A stretch of 64,000 bases of DNA, taken from the NCBI RefSeq assembly GCF_030272615.1, contig NC_081413.1, positions 184,497,451 to 184,561,450 of the forward strand, in the 5' to 3' direction. Origin of the DNA: Cryptomeria japonica. Lineage: Eukaryota > Streptophyta > Pinopsida > Cupressales > Cupressaceae. The translations under genes and the position numbers were made by a program. This document shows, one piece after another, positions 10,799 through 23,592 of this stretch. The notes under the pieces are model-generated. The model worked only from the letters and a program-made list of their open reading frames with translations. It did no database searches and was not told the DNA's origin. Position 1 is the stretch's first letter, and every line of letters starts with the position of its first letter.

Positions 10799-12462
10799 AG
10801 TTGGAGCTCCATTGCATAGCCTTTGGAGAGATTTTATTGCATCTTTGAAGGAGGTCAAGAGGTTGATATGAGGAGAAGAATTTTATAGAGGCATCCTAGA
10901 CCAGATCTAACCTCACCATTACGTTCGGGTGGCCATTTCCATGAATTTTAGCTGGAAGGTCGTACAGTCTACCTACCCGATGGTGCGATATATATATATA
11001 TATATATATATATAATCTACAAAATTGGTTTTTCAATTTTCATATTTTACATATTTCGCAGTAATTTAAAATTGTAGAAGTTTAAAAGCAAAAAATTATT
11101 ATTTTATTTCGGGGGGTCCCGTAACCACCCCCACTCTCTGTACCTTGCGCCTGCATATTTTTTGTCTAGGGTCATACCCTTTCATAGGCACTTATTTACT
11201 GTAGAGTGTGGGGCCCCACTGCCCAGTACCCATTCTACCGCCCGACAACCACTTCTGGTAGTTGCTCAACCTGGGGAGCCACACACTTCCACTTCTGGCT
11301 CCCACCTTGCTGGATCCTCCCTTCGGTCGTCATTGATGTCCTCTACTATTGGCTACCAAGCTGCCAACCTTTTTTTTCTCCCAGAGGCTACCACGTGGCA
11401 AGGTCTAATTCATCCACTTGGCGGCTATTCATTCATTGTATCCTGCATAGTCAACACATCTAGTGTGAATGCCACACAAGATTCCATACTACCACATAGG
11501 CATACCTCCAACCAATTCAATCTACCACGTAAGTGCACAGTTACAGACTGCCAACTTAGTGGGCCCAGTCAGTGTGACATGCAATCAGCCATGTAATCAG
11601 TTTGGTCTATCACATCATCTATCACATCATCTATATGGTTAGACACATAGAAAATCCATATAGACACATCAGCACCACACCATCATTTTTGTACTATATG
11701 AAACATATTAGTGATTACCACATGTCATGTCATACAGTACAGACGTTCTATGCAAGGGTTGCGACTAGTTAGATGAAGGTCATACAACCATCAATTTTAA
11801 CCTCCTAAAGTGCTAACATCAGCCTGCGTCAGCACCATTTTTTATTTTTTTTGACCCCCTCTCCAATGAACTTTTTGATTTCGCAAGAAAACTTTGGAGG
11901 GCCATAACTTGCTCAATTTTGCTCCTTTTTGGGTGTAATTTTTTATTTATTTGGACTAATGTTTTGTTCTCTTCACATTGGTGGTGCTATTTTTTATTGT
12001 AGTAGACATATTTTTTACGATTTTCATGTTTTGGTGACTATACCTATCCAATCCTCATTTTTGCAACTTCAAAGGCTTCATTCGGGCTCATACGACCTCC
12101 TTTTCAGGTGCCATTTTTTTAAAGTGCATAATTTTTAGTGTACTTTCATAATATACCATCAGTTGGCAGACATTTTGAGTGGATATTGTAATTTCAGCAT
12201 TTGGTCATTTTTTGGCCTATTTGGTACTTGTAATTGCTTGGAGATCATTTATATTTTTTATTTGAGTCTATAAGAGCCTAATTGTGGAAATTGTAAAACA
12301 AAATCATAATTCCATTTATCCATTGATTGCAAGTGGTACATTGTATACACACTACACATAGTGCCAAAATCATCATTTTTTTTTATTTTTATTTTTTGGG
12401 GGAAGGTGGTTTCTTGATTGAGTGAATTTGGGGGGGTCTCTCTTGTGCTCTTTTATTTCATC
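10799..12462 (+). other. Leader of element 2, no gene
   Basis: Untranslated leader of about 1.66 kb with a short (TA)n at about 10987-11014. Open frames in it (for example 11162-11596) show no family resemblance. The stretch 12300-12400 is matched at 7880-7960 in element 1. Confidence 0.6.
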
Positions 12463-14865
12463 ATGGGTTCACCTAAGTTTCCTTTGTTAACTGCACATAA
12501 CTGTGCTTCTTGGAAAATTGATGCTTGGAGCAAGTTAATGGAGAGCGACTTAATACAATATGTTGATGTAACAATAACAACACCTATGGATCCTAAAGTT
12601 GATCCTAATGCTCAAGTAGATTTGCTTGTTAGAAAATCTATGGCTATCAGTACTTTAAGGAAATATGTTTCAAAAGATCTTACTTTTCATATTGAAAAAT
12701 GTAAAACAATCAAAGAGGCTTGGGACAAATTTACTTCTTTGTATGGAAAAGTTGATAAGGTTAAGGGGTACATGCTTGATAGTGAACTCTCTAGCCATGA
12801 TCCCAAAAAAAATTTAACCAAAGTTAACGATCTTAGAGAACAACTTATGGATTGTGGTATAAACAAGGATGATGATCAACTTGTTTTCAATTTGGTGCAC
12901 AAGCTTCCATCGGAATAGGCAACCTTTGTCTCTGATGAATAATGATGAACAACAGATACCCCAACTAGTACTGGGAGGGGGGGGGGGGGTTGAATCAGTA
13001 TAGGTAAAAACTCTCTTAACAACTTATCTAGCTAAAGAAAAACCAACTAGTTATCACCATTACTAAACTTAACCATGGCGATATTGGTAAAAACACAATA
13101 AGACACCAGACACCATAAACTGATACGTCTGAATACTTCAAATATGATCAATTATGCAACATCAACTTCACCCATAAACATATGCATGTGGTATACTAAA
13201 AATACTATAATCTATTAACCCTACATGCATAATCTTTCAACCAAATACTTCATAAACATCACATGAAAAATGCATAACACATAACACACAGATTTTTCAC
13301 ATGGAAACCCAAATGAGAAAAACCATAGTGGGGATGAATACCCACAAGCTTGTTTTGAACTCTTTTGAAGCTCGTCCTATTAGGAGCCTAGTCTGGTTAA
13401 AGCCTTTACAAAAAGGTTCTGTTAGGAACCGATCCTATTAGAGATCACCCGGTTAAGGGATGGCTATATACCCTGTTAAAGGTTGAAACCCTATTAAAGG
13501 TTACCTCGCTAGAGGATTTAAAGAACTCAATGATCTTGAGTCACCTGGTTACTGGTTTTACAATAAGCCTATTAAAGCTAACTGGTAAAGGAATTTTCCA
13601 TCTATTGAAATGATTAGAAGACAACATGAAAAACTACGATATGATAACAACACTACATGCCAAGGAAGATCCTTTTCATATCCTCTACTCTATAATCACA
13701 CTTTACAGTTTCCCTCTTACTGGTCAGGAAAGTATCAAGTATCTCTTCATTTGGATACATACACACAACATTTTCCAACAACTTTTCAATAACAAACATC
13801 ATCGACCTTATAGACAACAGATAGGTCGGTAACATAAACCCTAAACCCTAAGATGCTTAGGTTTACAACACAGGTGGTCCAATCCTGACCATCCAAACAT
13901 ATTGCATAGAGCATTACAATTTCAAACAGATCACAAGACAATTTGCATCATTCATTCATCACCACACATGGCAATCAGTAACCCATCACGCTCTCTTTTC
14001 ATACCACTAAGAAGAATGATCATTCCTGAGGTAGAATTCAAATGTGGTCGATCTTCTTATGCGTCAATCCTTCATGCACACAAAGCTTACATGGCACCTC
14101 AATCACATCTCTTAGCTAACTCATCATAGAGTATCATCGGTTCATCGCACAAGCTAGATCACCAAACCGATAACCATAGAGCTGAGACTACTAATCAATA
14201 ATCACACTTAGTGAAACCCTGACACCGGTTCACTGAATCTCCTCATGCCTCTTCGTACCGGTTCACCAACTTCTTCCAATCTGCATATCGGTTCACTTAC
14301 ACTTATTTGACATCAATGACAACATACATTATCATCATATCAACATGTCGGTTCATCATATACCAATGATATCCAACAATCTCTAGCTTCCATACTCAAA
14401 GATTGACAAGCAGTTCATACCAGGCACCATCTTTTGCTACATTTATAGAATTGTTGATTCTTGAGCAAGATAAGTTGAGGCAAATGGGGATCTCGAGTCT
14501 TTAAAGTATGTGGCTTTGGTGGCTAATATAGGGAATCAAGGAAAGGGCTCCAACAAGAAGTAGAAGCACTCTAAGCCAAAGTCGCAACAAGAGAAATAAC
14601 AACCACCCTCTCCACAACAAAGTGATTCTATAGCCTCATCCTCATCTAAGGAGAAGTATTTTTGTGCATATTGCAAGAAGTCAAGACATGAAGAACACTA
14701 TTGTTACAAGAAGGATATTGATGAGTTGAAGCATCTTCTTGAGAAGAACAAAATCAGTTTACCTTCTAGAATGTATACTTCATCTTTAGCTTCTCCTTCA
14801 TCCTCCAAAGAAAAGGAAATTGATAAGGGAAAGAATCACACTTCTTGGACACATAAAGGATAAGC
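12463..14865 (+). pseudogene. Ty1/copia gag frame of element 2, split by a solo LTR
   Basis: ATG at 12463 gives MGSPKFPLLTAHNC, then the same UBN2-type capsid as at 8004 (WDKFTSLYGKVDKVKGY, FNLVHKLPSE). It has an early TAG at 12916 and is then interrupted at 12933 by a solo LTR. It resumes at about 14381 with the tail of gag and a CCHC knuckle (CAYC-KKSR-H-EEHY-C, about 14665). Homology to element 1 stops near 14868 at AAAGGATAAG, where element 1 goes on into the protease. The following sequence is unrelated, so this copy lost the protease by recombination or deletion. Confidence 0.78.
12933..14378 (-). mobile_element. Solo LTR, Ty1/copia type, 1446 bp
   Basis: Starts TGATGAATAATGATG and ends ATATCCAACA on the plus strand. 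It is flanked by GTCTC (left) and ATCTC (right), a 5-bp target duplication with one transition. It interrupts the gag of element 2. Its left part resembles the outer part of the copia LTRs at 14962 and 20915: a TACTG-G-run-TGAATCAGTA motif at about 12970-13003, a GGGGATGAATACCCACAAG block at about 13332, and several CCxGGTTAAAGG motifs. By that likeness it is oriented on the minus strand. It includes a short AAACCCTAAACCCTAA telomere-like stretch near 13837. Confidence 0.8.
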
Positions 14866-14961
14866 AAGCTCATCTACATTAAATGTAATTTTTAATGATC
14901 CAGTTGATCTTATTTTGCTCTTGATTAAATTACAATTTATTCTTATCAAATATTATTTTAT

Positions 14962-16350
14962 TGATGATATGATGAATCAATAAGGATCTGGACAACTACT
15001 AAGAGGGGGGGGTGAATTAGTACATAGAAAACTAACTAAACATTCACCAACCTCAAAAAAAATCTCACAATTCAATCACTAAACAAACTAGTTTAAATAT
15101 TGAACTACAAACTGCAATAGCACTGACAGTTTACCGGTTTGACTAGCATATCAAAATAACAATATAAAAGCTCTGAAACTCCCAAACCATTAACCAAAAC
15201 ATCAAATCATTTTACTAACAATAGTAAAAGCACATTTCAGATACTGTCAATCATCTTAACATATCTAAGTGGCTTTACCAATTAAATAGATTAACCATAT
15301 CAAAACATAACCACAAAAACCATTCACCACTTGACACAATAATTTTTCACGTGGAAACCCAAATGGGAAAAACCACAGTGGGGATGAATACCCACAAGTA
15401 TTCTAAACTCTTTTAAAGTTTTCCCTATTAGGAGCTAAGCATGTTAAAGCTTTACAAAATGTCCTATTAGGAATAGATCCTGTTAGGGACCACCCGGTTA
15501 AGGGATTGACTATAATGCTCTGTTAGAAGCAATACCCTATTAGGAGTAACCTTGATAGAGGATTTGAAATCCAAGCTAATGGATCACCTGGTTAAGGATT
15601 TAGATAACACTATGCATGTTAAAGTTTAGCCGGTTAAGGGATTTAACTGTTGTAATTGTTAGAGAACAACAACGGTTTGAGGATCTGGTAAATAACACTG
15701 CTCTACTTGATCAGATCATTTTCACGCTCCTATCTACCTTCACACATACTACAGATACTCCTTCTGGTTCGACAATCAATCACACTGACACAACCAAAAT
15801 TGCCAACACTAAAACAAAACAACTCATAGACCTTATAAGAAAAACAATAGGTCGGTAACACATCACAAACCTATGATTTCATAGAGATTACAAACAAATC
15901 GATTCAATTATGACTATTAGATTACATAGAAATCATTATACATTGTAAAAGACAACCTCGACCGCTCCTTGATCACCGCTTTATCAATTCCTGTAACTCA
16001 TCATGCGGTTTCCTTTTCATGCAATGTATTCGCTCATTCCCAAGATAAAACCATTATCTCTATGCACCAAAAAACACTTGAAACTTATCACATACAACAT
16101 GCATACGTGGCATAATCATTACCGATAACCATTTGATCATAAATCAATACAACCAATTCACCAAGATCCATCGGTTAGGGTTTGGCACATCAACAGGTAG
16201 GGTTACTGGTTGATCTCACTGCTTCTAAAGTAATATTGGTTTCCTTCACTTGCTCACCTACCGGCTGCATAACAACATCATTACCATTTACAATTGACAT
16301 CAATGACAACATAATAGGTCATCAATGCAATCTTCAGTCAAATGCCAACA
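14962..16350 (-). repeat. 3' LTR of Copia-1
   Basis: On the plus strand it runs from TGATGATATGATG to AATGCCAACA (1389 bp). It is longer than its partner because the partner lost about 240 bp corresponding to roughly 15715-15965. It carries the TACTAAG-G-run-TGAATTAGTA motif (about 14997-15025) and repeated CCGGTTAAGGGAT motifs. Confidence 0.88.
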
Positions 16351-16364
16351 ATCTCCCCCTTTGG
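16351..16364 (-). other. Polypurine tract of Copia-1
   Basis: ATCTCCCCCTTTGG on the plus strand (CCAAAGGGGGAGAT in element orientation) directly abuts the 3' LTR. Confidence 0.85.
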
Positions 16365-16762
16365 TATTGATGGCAATACAAATATCAATACCCTTGATTG
16401 TGATGGTTGAGAGTAATGCACATACACAGGTATAGGAATCCTAGTTTATATTTTACCGTGTACTCTCCTTCAACTGAGTCTCCATGTCTTCATCTGGTTT
16501 ATAGTTCTTCTCCCTATCAATCATACAATTCTTCTTCTCATAATCAAATAGTTCTTCTCCCCCTTTGACAAGAATGCCAAAATGAAAGTAAAACATGCAG
16601 TGTCATACTTCATTGTTTTGCATCAACGATCTCCAACTTGATGCTCCCCCTGTGGAGTAGCTCCACTCTACATCAATCCTACTTCAATATTCTTCAATTA
16701 GCTTCGAGACTGACATCTTCCACATCTTCTCAATTGACCTCGTGTAGGGGCACAACCCCTAG

Positions 16763-17605
16763 CTAACCTCTAAGATACTCAAAAGTAGTCTTAGGCAGAG
16801 GTTTAGTAAAGATATCTGCTAGCTTCTCCTTAGTAGATACATGCTCTAGTAACATGTCTTTACTCTGCACTTTCTCCCTCAAGAAATGATATTTCAGCTC
16901 AATATGCTTAGTTATAGCATGCAACACTAGGTTCTTTGAAATATTTATTTCACTAGTGTTATCACATAAAATATTTACCGGTTTTGTGATCTTCAACTTG
17001 AATCCTTCCAGAATGTGTTTCATCCAGATTGCTTGGGTACAATTCATATACGTTGCAACATATTCAACTTCAACAGTGGACTTTTATAGAAAGCTCTGGT
17101 TCTTTCTGATCCAAGATACAAGTCTTCCTCCAAGAAAGAATGCACCACCGGTTGTGCTCTTCCTGTCATCAACATTTCCTACCTAGTCTGCATTTGTATA
17201 AACCTTCAAATCAAAGTTACCTACATATGGATACCATAATCCATAATCAATAGTACCTTTCAAATATATGAATATCCTTTTATTTGCAATCATGTGTGTC
17301 TCCTTTGGGTTCTTCTGAAATATGGCAACTAATCCAACTGCATGAGCAATATCTGGTCTGATGTGAACAACATAATCTAGTTTCCCTATCATTGATTTGT
17401 ACACCTTTTCATCAACAAATGCAGCATCATCCTCCTTAGATAGTTTACAACATGTAACCATTGGTGTCCCAACTGGTTTACAGTCTCCCATTCCAAATGT
17501 GTTCAATACTTCTTTCACATATTTGGAATGTGTGATAAAAATACCATTCTTCATCTGCTGAATTTGCAAACCTATGAAGAATTTTATCTCTCCTACCATA
17601 GACAT
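16763..17605 (-). pseudogene. Copia RNase H region (Copia-1)
   Basis: Two frames. The first, 17183-17605, begins in the RT thumb/RNase H connection (MVGEIKFFIGLQIQQMKNG) and includes YLKGTIDYGLWY and a terminal TNAD. The second, 16763-17047, has LCDNTSEINISKN, TKHIELKYHFLRE and ADIFTKPLPK, the standard C-terminal block of copia pol. The frame is broken between 17048 and 17182. The catalytic-type Asp in the CDN motif is present. It ends at 16763. Confidence 0.85.
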
Positions 17606-17611
17606 TTCAAA

Positions 17612-18142
17612 TTAAATTTTCATCTCATTTGTAAAGTCATCACTCATGTCATCATTGCCTCCAAAAATGATATCATCCACAAACACTACACTAACTAGTA
17701 TCTTATCTCCTTCACTCTTGAGATATATATTGTTGTCTTCAATGGTTCTTTGAAAACCTATCTTCATCAGGTGTGAATGTAGTCTTTCATACCATGCTCT
17801 CGGTGCTTGCTTCAAACCATATAGTGCCTTGTGTAGTTTACACACCATATCCTTTGCATCAATCAAAGCATAACCATCTAGTTGTTCAATGTATACTTCC
17901 TCTTCTAGAATTCCATTTAAAAATGTTGACTTCACATCCACCTAATATACTTTGAATCCACTATAAGCTGCAAATGCAAGTAGAGTCCTAACACCTTCTA
18001 ATATAGCAACTGGTGCAAATGTCTCGCCATAGTCTTCTCCTTCTTCCTGTTCATAACTTTTGCATACCAATCTTGCTTTATTTTTTACTACTACTCCATC
18101 TTCATTTAGTTTATTCCTGAATACCCATTTAGTTCCTATCAC
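17612..18142 (-). pseudogene. Copia reverse transcriptase (Copia-1), frameshifted
   Basis: Frame 17942-18142 starts the RT (IGTKWVFRNKLNEDG, ARLVCKSYEQEEGEDY, ETFAPVA). Frame 17612-17941 continues it with MDVKSTFLNG, KLHKALYGLKQAPRAWY and VFVDDIIFGG. The two catalytic Asp residues of the VDD box are kept. A stop (TAG) joins the two frames near 17942. RT of Ty1/copia copies element RNA to DNA in a cytoplasmic particle; this copy is broken. Confidence 0.9.
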
Positions 18143-18559
18143 ATTTTTTATTCACCGGTCTAGGTACTAGGGTCCATGTATTATTCTTCTCAATCTGGTT
18201 GAGCTCCTCTTCCATAGTCTTGATCTAATGATCATCTCCAAAGGCTTCCTTAGTACTTCTAGGCTCAATAGTGGAGATCATGCAAGAATTCTCTCTAATT
18301 CTTCTTTTGGTTAACACTTCAGCATCTTTATCTCCAATAATCTAGTTAGGATTATGATTGAGTCTCACATACCTTGGAATGACATGACCAATATCTTCAG
18401 GTTCTTCTTCCTCGCTATCTTCATCTTCTTCTATAGAATCTACATGTTCCAGTTGAACTGGTTCTACAACATTCACTTCACCAACTTTTGGCTTCACCAA
18501 TTATGGTTCCAAAATTAGAATGTAAGGTTCATCTTCCTTCTTCTCCTCACCGATTTCTC

Positions 18560-19298
18560 CTAAAACTTCAAGACACTCATCCACTCAAACATCAACACTT
18601 TCAATGATTCTCTTTTTTTGATTATTGTAACATTTGTAGGCTTTACTCTTGGTGGAGTAACCAATAAATATACCTTCATCACTCTTAGCATCAAACTTAC
18701 CAACATAGTCACCTCTCTTGATAAAACATTTATTGCCAAAAATATTAAAATAATTGACATTAGGTGATCCACCATACCAGTATTCATAAAGAGTTTTATT
18801 CTTACCTCTCTTTACCAATATTTGGTTCATAGTGTATATAGCTGTGCTGATAGCTTCTCTCCAGAAATGTTTTGCTACACCTCCTTGTATTAGCATCATT
18901 CTAGCAGCTTCAACAACTAACCGGTTATTCCTCTCTACAATACCATTCTATTGTGGTGTCCTAGGTGCAGAAAGTTGCTTCTTAATTCCATTGTCTTCAC
19001 AATATCTAGTGAATTCCTCTGAAGTAAATTATCCTCCTCGATTAGTTCTTGGACACTTTATCTTCTTACCACTTTCCTTTTCAACTAAGGCCCTGAATGC
19101 CTTAAACTTACTAAAGGCTTTTGTTTTGTCCTTCAAGAATGTGACCCACATCATGCTTGAGAAATCATCAATGAAGATCATAAAATATCTATCACCTTGA
19201 ATACTTTTAGTCCTTATTGGTCCACAGAAGTCTGTATGAACCAAATCTAACAAATGTTCTGCTAAGTAAGATTTGCTCTTAAAAGTTGAGGAAGTCAT
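18560..19298 (-). pseudogene. Copia integrase (Copia-1), catalytic site lost
   Basis: 19029-19298 holds the catalytic core start: DLVHTDFCGPIRTKS, then FIDDFSSMMWVTFLKDK and KIKCPRTNRGG. The second catalytic Asp (RTDRGGEF in relatives) is Asn here and the next Glu codon is a stop. The third acidic residue survives in NGIVERNN (about 18925-18950). 18585-18899 continues with the C-terminal GIFIGYSTKSKAYKCYN block. Integrase would insert the cDNA; this one cannot. Confidence 0.87.
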
Positions 19299-19736
19299 CT
19301 TCCCTAACTAATATTCCTTACATGGAGCATTCACTGGCTTGTCCAACTAAGGAAAACCTCTCACTGACTTGGACTTACTAACTTTGACAATGTTATCAAA
19401 ATTTAAATGACAAAATATTTGATGCCAAAGCCAACTATCATCTACTTTAGCAATTAAACAGTTGTTGACTTTATGATTTAGGTGAAACAGGTTACCTTTT
19501 CTTTTCTTGCCAGTTGCAATCAGTTAACCTTTTCTCCCATAGATTTTGCACGTTCCATTCTTAAATTCCAATGGATAACCTCTATCATTTAGTTGAGCTA
19601 CACTCAATAGATGGTGCTTTAATATTTCAACCTAGTAGACATCATCTGCATTGCTCTTTCCATAAAGAGAAATGGTTCCCTTTCTTTTTACCATGCAGGG
19701 TGAGTCATTTCCAAATCTCACTACTCCTCCATCAAA
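19299..19736 (-). pseudogene. Protease C-terminus and gag-pre-integrase region (Copia-1)
   Basis: Minus-strand reading shows LLSVAQLNDRGYPLEF and LWHQIFCHLNFDNI, the zinc-binding gag-pre-integrase pattern upstream of integrase. It is cut by several stops, so no long open frame remains. Confidence 0.75.
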
Positions 19737-20844
19737 TTACTTCGAAGTAAGAAATTTACTTCGGTCACCGATCATGTGGTGTGAACAACCACTATCTATG
19801 ATCCAATCATCAAAACTATCCATACGAGAAACTAATGCCTTCTGATCAAATGTCTCCTCTTTAATGGCAACAAAGACAATGTCTTCATTAGCATCTCCCT
19901 CAGATTCCTCATCAATGATTCCACCATCAACTACAATGAGGCAATCTCTTTTGCCTTTTCCTATGTATTTCTTGTACTTCTCACGCTTATGCTCATTGTC
20001 ACCATTAGGACAGTTAGCAACAATATGTCTAATCTTGTTACATGCAAAACACTTCAAAGGTAATTTACCTTTGTACTTACCAGTACCTCTGGGTAACCAC
20101 TTGGCCAACAATTCTTCAAGATTGATCAGACTGTCTTCATCATAAACTTCTCTATTGGATTTGAACTCATACATGTGAATAACATCTCTACTTTTCCTCA
20201 GAGGTGGATTAGAAACTGAAGCTCTAAATGCAAATTTGGATTTCTGGGCACTACCATCATAACCATTTAATTCAAATGCAGTAAGTTTACCAATGATGGA
20301 GTCAAGAGTTACCTTTGTTTTATCAATAGAATTTAGCTTCTGAATGGTTGCAACTTGGATAGCATAGACCAGTAGAAGGGTTATCAACACCTTACTAACC
20401 ACTATGGCATCTTCCACTTTACCACTGACACTTTTGATCTCATTGACTATCTCTTTGATCCTCTAACCATACTGTTGAATATTCTCACCTTCAGCCATTT
20501 GCATGTCATCAAATTTACCTCTCAGACTCTCTTCTTTGGCAATATTCACATTCTCATCACCGCTATAGATCTCAAGTTTCTTCCACACATCATAAGCAGT
20601 CTCTAGACCATGGACATCAACATACTCTGAATCAGACAAAGAACTGATAATGGCCTCCAATGCCTGATTATTCTCTTGTTGCTCTTTTTTTTTTATCATC
20701 ACACAGAGTCCCACTACTTGTAGTATATTGTATAACAACATGTTCCCAGTATTGACTTCCAAGACTCTTGATATAGATTTTCATCTTATCACTCTATATT
20801 ATGTAGTTTTCCCTATTAAACTTCGAACCTTATTTCTTCATCAT
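19737..20844 (-). pseudogene. Copia gag and protease (Copia-1)
   Basis: The start is at 20844 (MMKK, then a stop), about 60 nt inside the primer site. The opening frame carries KMKIYIKSLGSQYWEH. 20463-20762 is capsid sequence (LETAYDVWKKLEIYSG). After a TAG, 19737-20417 has more gag, a CCHC knuckle CFAC-NKIR-H-IVAN-C at about 20010-20053 (the usual Gly is Arg), and a protease site WIIDSGCSHHM near 19775-19806 with the DSG triad intact. Confidence 0.87.
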
Positions 20845-20901
20845 GTTCTTCTAGATCTTTACCTCAATCTATGAGGCTTACACACTAGAGGACCTGGAAT
20901 T

Positions 20902-20912
20902 CTCTGATACCA
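20902..20912 (-). other. Primer-binding site of Copia-1
   Basis: CTCTGATACCA on the plus strand is TGGTATCAGAG in element orientation, 2 nt from the 5' LTR end: initiator Met tRNA type. Confidence 0.9.
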
Positions 20913-20914
20913 AT

Positions 20915-22063
20915 TGATGATATGATGAATCAATAAGGATCCAAACAACTACTGAGAGAGGGGGGGTGAATCAGTAAATAAAAAAACTGACTAAACTTTC
21001 ACCAACCTCAAAAACAATCTCGCAAGTCAATCACTGAATAAACTAGTTCAAATACTAAACTACAAACTTCAATAGCACTGACAATTTACTGGTTTGATTG
21101 GCATATCAAAATAATAGTATAACAGCTCTGAAACTCCCAAACCATTTAACCAAAACATCAAATCATTTTACTAACAATAGGAAAAACATATTTTAGATTA
21201 TTTTCAATCATCTTAACATATCTAAGTGGCTTTACCAGTTAAATAGATTAACCATATCAAAACATAACCACAAAAACCATTCACCACTTGACACAATGAT
21301 TTTTGATGTGGAAACCCAAATGGGAAAAACCACAGTGGGAATGAATACCCACAACTATTGAGAACTCTTCTGAAGTTTTCCCTGTTAGGAGCTAAGCTTG
21401 TTAAAGCTTTAGAAAATGTCTTGTTAGGAGCAGATCATGTTAGGGACCACCCAGTTAAGGGATTGACTATAATGCCTTGTTAGAGGCAATACCCTGTTAG
21501 GAGTAACCTCGATAGAGGATTTGAAATCCAAGCTAATAGATCACCTAGTTAGAGGATTTAGATAGCACTATGCTTGTTAAATCTTACCCGGTTAAGGGAT
21601 TTAATTGTTGTAATTGTTAGAGAACAACAGAGGTTTGATGATATGGTAAATATCACTGCTCTGCTCCTTGATCACCACTCCTTGATCACCGCTTCATCGA
21701 TTCTTGTAGCTCATCACATGGTTTTCTCTTCATGCAATGTATTCACTCATTCCCAAGATAAAACCGTTATCTCTATGTGCCAAAAACCACTTGAAACTTA
21801 TCACATACAACATGCATACGTGGCATAATCATTACCGATCACCATTTCATCATAAATCAATACAACCAATTCACCAAGCTCCATCGGTTAGGGTTTGGCA
21901 CATCAACAGGTAGGGTTACTAGTTGATCTCATTACTTCTAAAGTAATATTGGTTTCCTTCGCTTGCTCACCTACCGTTTGCATAACAACATCATTACTGG
22001 TTACAATTGACATCAATGACAACACAATAGGTCATTAATGCAATCTTTAGTCAAATGCCAAAA
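20915..22063 (-). repeat. 5' LTR of Copia-1
   Basis: Begins TGATGATATGATG on the plus strand. The other terminus reads GCCAAAA where the partner has GCCAACA, so the terminal CA is mutated. Compared with 14962-16350 it lacks about 240 bp internally and differs at roughly one base in ten over the stretch I compared by eye. Confidence 0.86.
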
Positions 22064-22064
22064 A

Positions 22065-23592
22065 ATGAGTTGAAGCATCTTCTTGAGAAGAACAAAATCA
22101 GTTTACCTTCTAGAATGTTTACTTTAGCTTCAGCTTCTCCTTCATCCTCCAAAGAAAAGGAAATTGATAAGGGAAAGAATCACACTAGACACATAAAGGA
22201 TAAGCAGGCTCAGCTACATTATATGTAATTTTTAATGATCCAGTTGATCTTATTTTTCTCTTTATTAGAATACAATTTATTCTTATCAAATCTATTTGTC
22301 TCTCTTTTGTGCTATTCAATGTGCTCTTAATCTTGGCTAGTTTCAACAAATTCTTACATTTTTTTTTTCCTTTTAGAATATGATAGTCCTGAAAATGACC
22401 TAGTGAAAATTTTTATGCCTCAAGCAAAATGCTAGTCATTTTTGAATAAATTTTGTGTTATATCATATGCTTCAGGCTTAGGGTTTAGGGTTTTATGCAT
22501 TTTTGTTTAAGTCTTGGTTAAAACCCCTAAACTGGTTATAATTTTGTATTACCTTTTTCACTTAAGTCTGAGGGTTCTAATAACATTGGCGAGGCCTTTT
22601 TTGTGTCCTAGGTGTTAATTTGTTTGACGGTTCTTGTTTTTCCTAAGTCTGCATTCTTTTTGTCCTAGGTGGGTTCCATTTTAATATTTCATCGGCTGCA
22701 TAAAATTTTCCTAAGTCTGACCTTAAGTATTGTTGTCGATATCTTTGTGATAAATGGATAGAGAAGGCGGACACCATGGCCAACTGGATAAAGCTTGAAC
22801 AGATTTGACGACTCTCGCTACCCCACGATCTAACATGCTCGAGGGATAATGATCGCGGCATCACGAGATGATTCCATGTGTCTAGGGTCGACCAAGATAA
22901 GCTGAATGGTGGGGGCCACTAATGACAATGAAGAGGATGATGAGTTGGAGGTGTCACGTCATGCTTTTGATGTATCTACTTTCCACAAGGGATGGTCAAT
23001 GTCCGATTGACTATTATGAATCATGTGATATGCCATCAAGGAGAGAATCAATAGTCCATTTTTAAACTTGGTCCAAATATGAATTCGAGCCATTTACCAC
23101 TTGTGTGAGCAGTAATGGCGGACAATATGGTGACTCTTGGTTCCAAAATGATAATAAAAGCCTTTTCAAAATCATTCTCAACTCACAAATAAATTTAGTA
23201 TTGACCAAAAGGTGATTCCAGAGCTAAAGAAGTTCTAAACAAGTTCTTGTAGTGTAGAATTGAGGTTCACCGGTGCATATAAAGCAGTAAGTTATTAATT
23301 TCCCCTTCTGTGTTTTCAAAGTTGTTGAAAATTGTGAATTGTGTGAGATTGTGGTGAAAGGATTTTGATTTGTTATAGGGTTAAAAATCTTGGCATAAAA
23401 GGGGTGAGGTTTTTCATTTTTATGTGTTGAGATTTTTCAGTCTCGTGTTAAGCCCTAGTTTCCCTCCTCTATATCTAAAGAGGAATATGTTTGATGACTT
23501 TCTTGACCAATTGAAACACTCAACAAATGATAAGTATTAGGGGTTGAGGTTAATACAAGGCAAAAACCTAGGAGAAGGGTTAATATACTATT
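22065..23592 (+). other. Duplicated flank of element 2, then 5' region of element A; no gene
   Basis: 22065-22291 repeats 14721-14951 (gag end plus about 85 bp of following sequence). From about 22300 the sequence is unrelated to the gag element and leads into the unknown ORF. No LTR or primer site was found. A G/A-poor stretch with GGTTTAGGGTTT near 22485 is telomere-like but only two repeats long. Confidence 0.5.

Larger units (their letters stand above)
14962..22063 (-). mobile_element. Complete but inactive Ty1/copia retrotransposon (Copia-1)
   Basis: Minus-strand order: 5' LTR (20915-22063), primer site (20902-20912), gag with zinc knuckle, protease, integrase, reverse transcriptase, RNase H, polypurine tract (16351-16364) and 3' LTR (14962-16350). 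Gag-PR-IN-RT-RH order defines Ty1/copia. Many in-frame stops and a lost integrase Asp make it inactive. There is no 5-bp target duplication. Instead a segment of about 231 bp of element 2 is present on both sides (14721-14951 and 22065-22291). Confidence 0.9.

Noticed and set aside
11162-11596. 144-codon plus-strand frame in the element 2 leader
   Set aside because: No homologous frame in element 1, no domain; lies in a leader region.
13837-13855. Interstitial telomere repeat
   Set aside because: Only about two AAACCCT units inside an LTR; the stretch near 22485 is equally short.
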